DNA of 9,141 bases from CAYJFG01 sp964369405 (GTDB lineage: Bacteria > Bacillota > Clostridia > Oscillospirales > Acutalibacteraceae), in NCBI GenBank assembly GCA_964369405.1, contig CAYJGB010000051.1, forward strand, positions 1 to 9,141, read 5' to 3'. Under the pieces are notes generated by a model, which saw only the letters and a program-made list of their open reading frames with translations, was not told the DNA's origin and made no database searches. A program made the translations under genes and the position numbers. Shown piece by piece: positions 6,857 through 9,141 of the stretch (position 1 is the first letter of the stretch; every line of letters begins with the position of its first letter).

Positions 6857-8557
6857 TTACCACAATTCTATTATAGTATCATCTGCTGTTTTTCCAGGTG
6901 GTATCATCGGTAAAACATTTGCATCTGGTGAAATTTGACAATCAATTACTACTGGTGCATTTAAGCTATATGCTTTTTCTAATGCGTCTTTAAATTCATC
7001 TTGTTTTGTTACAGTCATTCCACAAACTCCAAACGCTTCTGACATTTTTTCAAAATTTGTTTGTCTATGTGGGTCTGTTTCAGAAAATCTATTGCCATAA
7101 AATACTTTTTGCCATTGTCTTACCATACCTAAAACTGTATTGTTCATTACTACAACTACTATAGGTATATTATATGATTTAAGTGTTACTAGCTCGTTTA
7201 AATTCATATGAAAACTTCCATCTCCAGTTACTAAAGTTACTCTTGAGTCTGGTTGTCCGTATTTTGCACCAATTGCAGCACCAACACCAAATCCCATTGT
7301 ACCCAGTCCGCCAGAAGTCAAGAATGTTCTAGGTTTTTTAAATTCGCCCAATTGAGATACCCACATTTGATGTTGTCCAACATCTGTAACAATAATATCT
7401 TCAGGTTTTTTGTAACTGTTTATAGTTTTGATTATATGTTCTGGAGTAGGTATGTTTTCTTTATTTTCTTTTTGAGAAGGTATGTCACTTCTCCATTCAT
7501 CAATTTGAGAAAGCCACTGACTATGGTCTTTTTGTTGCATTTTTTCAGTTAATTCCTCTAATGTTTCTTTAACATTTGCAGTAACATAAGAATTAGTAAG
7601 AACATTTTTATTAATTTCTTTTTTATCTATATCTATATGAATGATATTACAGTTTTCTCTAAATTTAGAAGTATCGCCAGCAACTCTATCAGAAAATCTA
7701 GCACCTAGAGCGATTATTAAGTCAGCGTTTCTAGTAGCTTTACCAGTGTGGAAAATACCATGCATACCAATATTACCGATAAACAGAGGGTTGTCGCAAC
7801 TAATTCCACCAAGCCCCATAATAGAGCAACAAACAGGAGCATTAAGTTTTTGAGCAAACGCTGTAAGTTGCTTGCTTGCATCACCACTAATAATACCACC
7901 ACCAGCATATATTAGAGGACGTTGACTCTTGCTAATAAGTTCCAAAGTATGCTCAATTTGATGTTTATGTAATTCTATATTTTGTAAAGTTTGAGTTTTA
8001 AAAGTATCTTCTTTATGAGATTTATCAATAACAATAGGAGTATACTCAGCTTTAAGAGCAGTAATATCTTTTGGAACATCGACTAAAACAGGGCCTTTTC
8101 TACCAGAGTTTGCAATTTCGAATGCTTTTCTAATAGTAGGAGCAAGTTTCTCCATTGAATTAACTTGAAAACTAGCCTTAGTAATTGGTTTAGATATTTC
8201 TTTAATATCAACTTCTTGGAAACTATCTTTACCTAATAAATCTCTTGAAACATTACCAGTTATCGCAACAACAGGAGAAGAGTCCATATATGCAGTTGCA
8301 AGGCCTGTGATTAAGTTAGTAGCACCTGGTCCTGATGTAGCAATAACAACACCAGTTTTACCAGTAGAGCGAGCATAACCGTCAGCACTGTGAGCAGCAC
8401 CTTGTTCGTGAGCAGTCATAATATGAGTAAATTTATCTTTTTGAAGATAAAGAGTATCATAAATATTCAAAACTGCCCCACCTGGGAAACCAAATATAGT
8501 ATCAACACCTTGTTCTAAAAGACATTCTGCAATAATTTCTGAACCTGTTAATAACAT
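6857..8557 (-). CDS. ilvB: Acetolactate synthase (AHAS), large catalytic subunit
   Basis: The product is 566 residues, normal for the catalytic subunit. It uses ThDP, Mg and FAD to make acetolactate from two pyruvates, or acetohydroxybutyrate from pyruvate and 2-oxobutyrate. The catalytic glutamate is Glu51 in TAHEQGAAHSADGYAR (48-63). GPGATN is at 77-81 and DSFQEVDI at 111-118. The FAD-domain motif GARFSDRVAG is at 285-294. The ThDP-Mg motif runs from GDGS (445-448) to MNN (471-473), and VLGMVRQWQ (475-483) carries the conserved Trp482 of true AHAS. The last motif and GARFSDRVAG argue against catabolic ALS, pyruvate oxidase or glyoxylate carboligase. The start is ATG at 8557, preceded by AAAGGTGA. 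The same frame stays open to ATG at 8686, but those 43 codons translate the T-box and its terminator and should not be annotated. No ilvN follows; cimA does. Confidence 0.95.
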   Translation of the reverse strand: MLLTGSEIIAECLLEQGVDTIFGFPGGAVLNIYDTLYLQKDKFTHIMTAHEQGAAHSADGYARSTGKTGVVIATSGPGATNLITGLATAYMDSSPVVAITGNVSRDLLGKDSFQEVDIKEISKPITKASFQVNSMEKLAPTIRKAFEIANSGRKGPVLVDVPKDITALKAEYTPIVIDKSHKEDTFKTQTLQNIELHKHQIEHTLELISKSQRPLIYAGGGIISGDASKQLTAFAQKLNAPVCCSIMGLGGISCDNPLFIGNIGMHGIFHTGKATRNADLIIALGARFSDRVAGDTSKFRENCNIIHIDIDKKEINKNVLTNSYVTANVKETLEELTEKMQQKDHSQWLSQIDEWRSDIPSQKENKENIPTPEHIIKTINSYKKPEDIIVTDVGQHQMWVSQLGEFKKPRTFLTSGGLGTMGFGVGAAIGAKYGQPDSRVTLVTGDGSFHMNLNELVTLKSYNIPIVVVVMNNTVLGMVRQWQKVFYGNRFSETDPHRQTNFEKMSEAFGVCGMTVTKQDEFKDALEKAYSLNAPVVIDCQISPDANVLPMIPPGKTADDTIIELW

Positions 8558-8593
8558 AAAAATCACCTTTTCTAATAAATAATAATAAAATAT

Positions 8594-8630
8594 AAAAAAA
8601 GCTTTCGTCTTTGACACAAAGACGAAAGCT
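8594..8630 (-). terminator. T-box regulated intrinsic terminator
   Basis: A perfect 14-bp stem, AGCTTTCGTCTTTG (8630-8617) with its complement (8613-8600), closes a three-base loop. On the minus strand it is followed by a run of seven T (8600-8594). The 5' arm is the same sequence used by the antiterminator, so the two structures are mutually exclusive. It ends 36 bases before the ilvB ATG. Confidence 0.95.
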
Positions 8631-8887
8631 AAAAGTTTCGTGGTACCACTTTGTTTTATAAAAAGCCAACTCATACAAAACATCAAGAAAACATCATCTT
8701 AATGTAGTCCCATTTAACGGTGGGAAATCGTTCAAACTTACACCTTATAAAGTTAATTATAAAATTCAGCCGACTGCTCAAAGATGATTTTCTTTGCAGA
8801 AGTTTTATCGTTTTGCACCATACAACGACTCTCTAAAAAAACTAATCTGAAATACTCTTTCTTATCAACGCATTTATATATATTGGT
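8594..8887 (-). promoter_or_regulatory. T-box leader, tRNA-Ile responsive, upstream of ilvB-cimA
   Basis: Reading the minus strand 5' to 3', the T-box landmarks occur in order. GATAAGAAAGAGTA (8866-8853) is the stem I base. AGAGAG (8834-8829) and TGGTGCAAAACGA (8820-8808) are stem I distal elements. The specifier loop has ATC at 8788-8786 followed by A and TCTTTGAG, so the codon is isoleucine AUC. TCCCA/TGGGA flanks CCGTTAAA (8725-8708). The antiterminator pairs CAAAG (8653-8649) with CTTTG (8621-8617) and ACGAAA (8641-8636) with TTTCGT (8627-8622). It leaves the canonical seven-base bulge UGGUACC (8648-8642). UGGU can pair with an ACCA tRNA end, which fits discriminator A of tRNA-Ile. Uncharged tRNA-Ile would stabilise this form and turn ilvB and cimA on. 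Confidence 0.95.
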
Positions 8888-8893
8888 AGCTAT

Positions 8894-8922
8894 ATTTTAT
8901 CTAATATTTATAAATTTGTCAA
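8894..8922 (-). promoter_or_regulatory. Promoter for T-box/ilvB/cimA transcript
   Basis: A perfect -35 TTGACA (8922-8917) and a -10 TAAAAT (8899-8894, five of six) are separated by exactly 17 bases on the minus strand. Transcription would start near 8887, just before the T-box stem I base. This is the best housekeeping sigma-factor promoter in the window. Confidence 0.85.
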
Positions 8923-8966
8923 GATTAAAAATATAGCTTACAATAAAAAGTGGATATTCTATTTAG

Positions 8967-9141
8967 TTCATATGCTATAACAAGTCCACTGGACTGTTTA
9001 ATTCGTCGTTTTTACGTTTTTTATGCTTTAAGGTCAAGGGCAGACCTTGAGGTTTCACCTCAAACTCCACCACTTTTGAAAAAGTGGACAAAACTTTTAC
9101 GCTTTTACATAATAACATTAATAAAAATTCATATGTTATAC
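8967..9141. repeat. Hairpin-rich repeat-like intergenic segment
   Basis: This stretch holds a row of short inverted repeats: AGTCCA/TGGACT (8983-8995), TCAAGG/CCTTGA (9034-9050, with an alternative AAGGTC/GACCTT pairing at 9030-9048), TTGAGGT/ACCTCAA (9047-9063), and CCACTTT/AAAGTGG (9070-9087). TTCATATGCTATAAC (8967-8981) recurs as TTCATATGTTATAC (9128-9141), so an imperfect direct repeat brackets the hairpins. The pattern resembles dispersed non-coding repeats I recall from gut Clostridia; copy number cannot be seen here. One minus-strand frame (ATG at 9118, stop at 8977-8975, 47 codons) is open through it and upstream to the window edge. It has no ribosome binding site and is not called as a gene. 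Confidence 0.4.

Noticed and set aside
6150..7853. Plus-strand open frames inside cimA and ilvB
   Set aside because: They lie antisense to well-supported enzyme genes and show no recognisable domains.
1..9141. New defence, toxin-antitoxin or mobile system
   Set aside because: All long genes belong to known metabolic or housekeeping families, and no nuclease, toxin, transposase, integrase or CRISPR-like array is visible.

Overview
The window looks like chromosomal DNA of a low-GC anaerobic Bacillota, most likely a gut-type Clostridia. The evidence is AT-rich DNA, strong AGGAG-type ribosome binding sites, a ZapA-like gene followed by a long U32 protein, and an isoleucine T-box leader over branched-chain amino acid genes. 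The species cannot be named from the sequence alone. All six protein genes are intact and belong to known families. There are no transposases, phage genes, CRISPR arrays, tRNAs or rRNAs.

Layout. Bases 1-239 are non-coding: a GC-rich REP-like hairpin between two exact 16-base direct repeats, then candidate promoters and a 20-base palindrome in front of zapA. On the plus strand follow zapA (249-917), a 698-residue U32 family protein with both cysteine clusters (932-3028) and dut (3095-3538). Five DnaA-box-like 9-mers crowd into 2898-3073, covering the end of the U32 gene and the dut upstream region. A 19-bp hairpin at 3616-3658 separates this plus-strand block from the convergent minus-strand block and can terminate both. 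Read right to left, the minus-strand block is a promoter (8894-8922), a T-box leader with an AUC (Ile) specifier (about 8887-8594), ilvB (8557-6857), cimA (6805-5237) and then citrate synthase (5061-3685), which has its own promoter. Bases 8940-9141 are a hairpin-rich stretch that looks like a dispersed repeat. One minus-strand frame through it stays open to the window edge.

How the genes fit together. CimA makes citramalate from pyruvate and acetyl-CoA, the first step of the threonine-independent route to 2-oxobutyrate. IlvB condenses 2-oxobutyrate with pyruvate in the next committed step to isoleucine. Placing both behind one isoleucine-sensing T-box gives a compact unit controlled by uncharged tRNA-Ile. 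Citrate synthase may support glutamate supply for transamination, but its separate promoter points to separate control. The plus-strand genes are housekeeping: division (ZapA), probable RNA hydroxylation (U32) and dUTP removal (Dut).

I found no clearly new system. The points most worth a second look are the DnaA-box cluster, the T-box-controlled ilvB-cimA pair without an adjacent ilvN, the T-box-derived false N-terminus of ilvB, and the repeats at both window ends.
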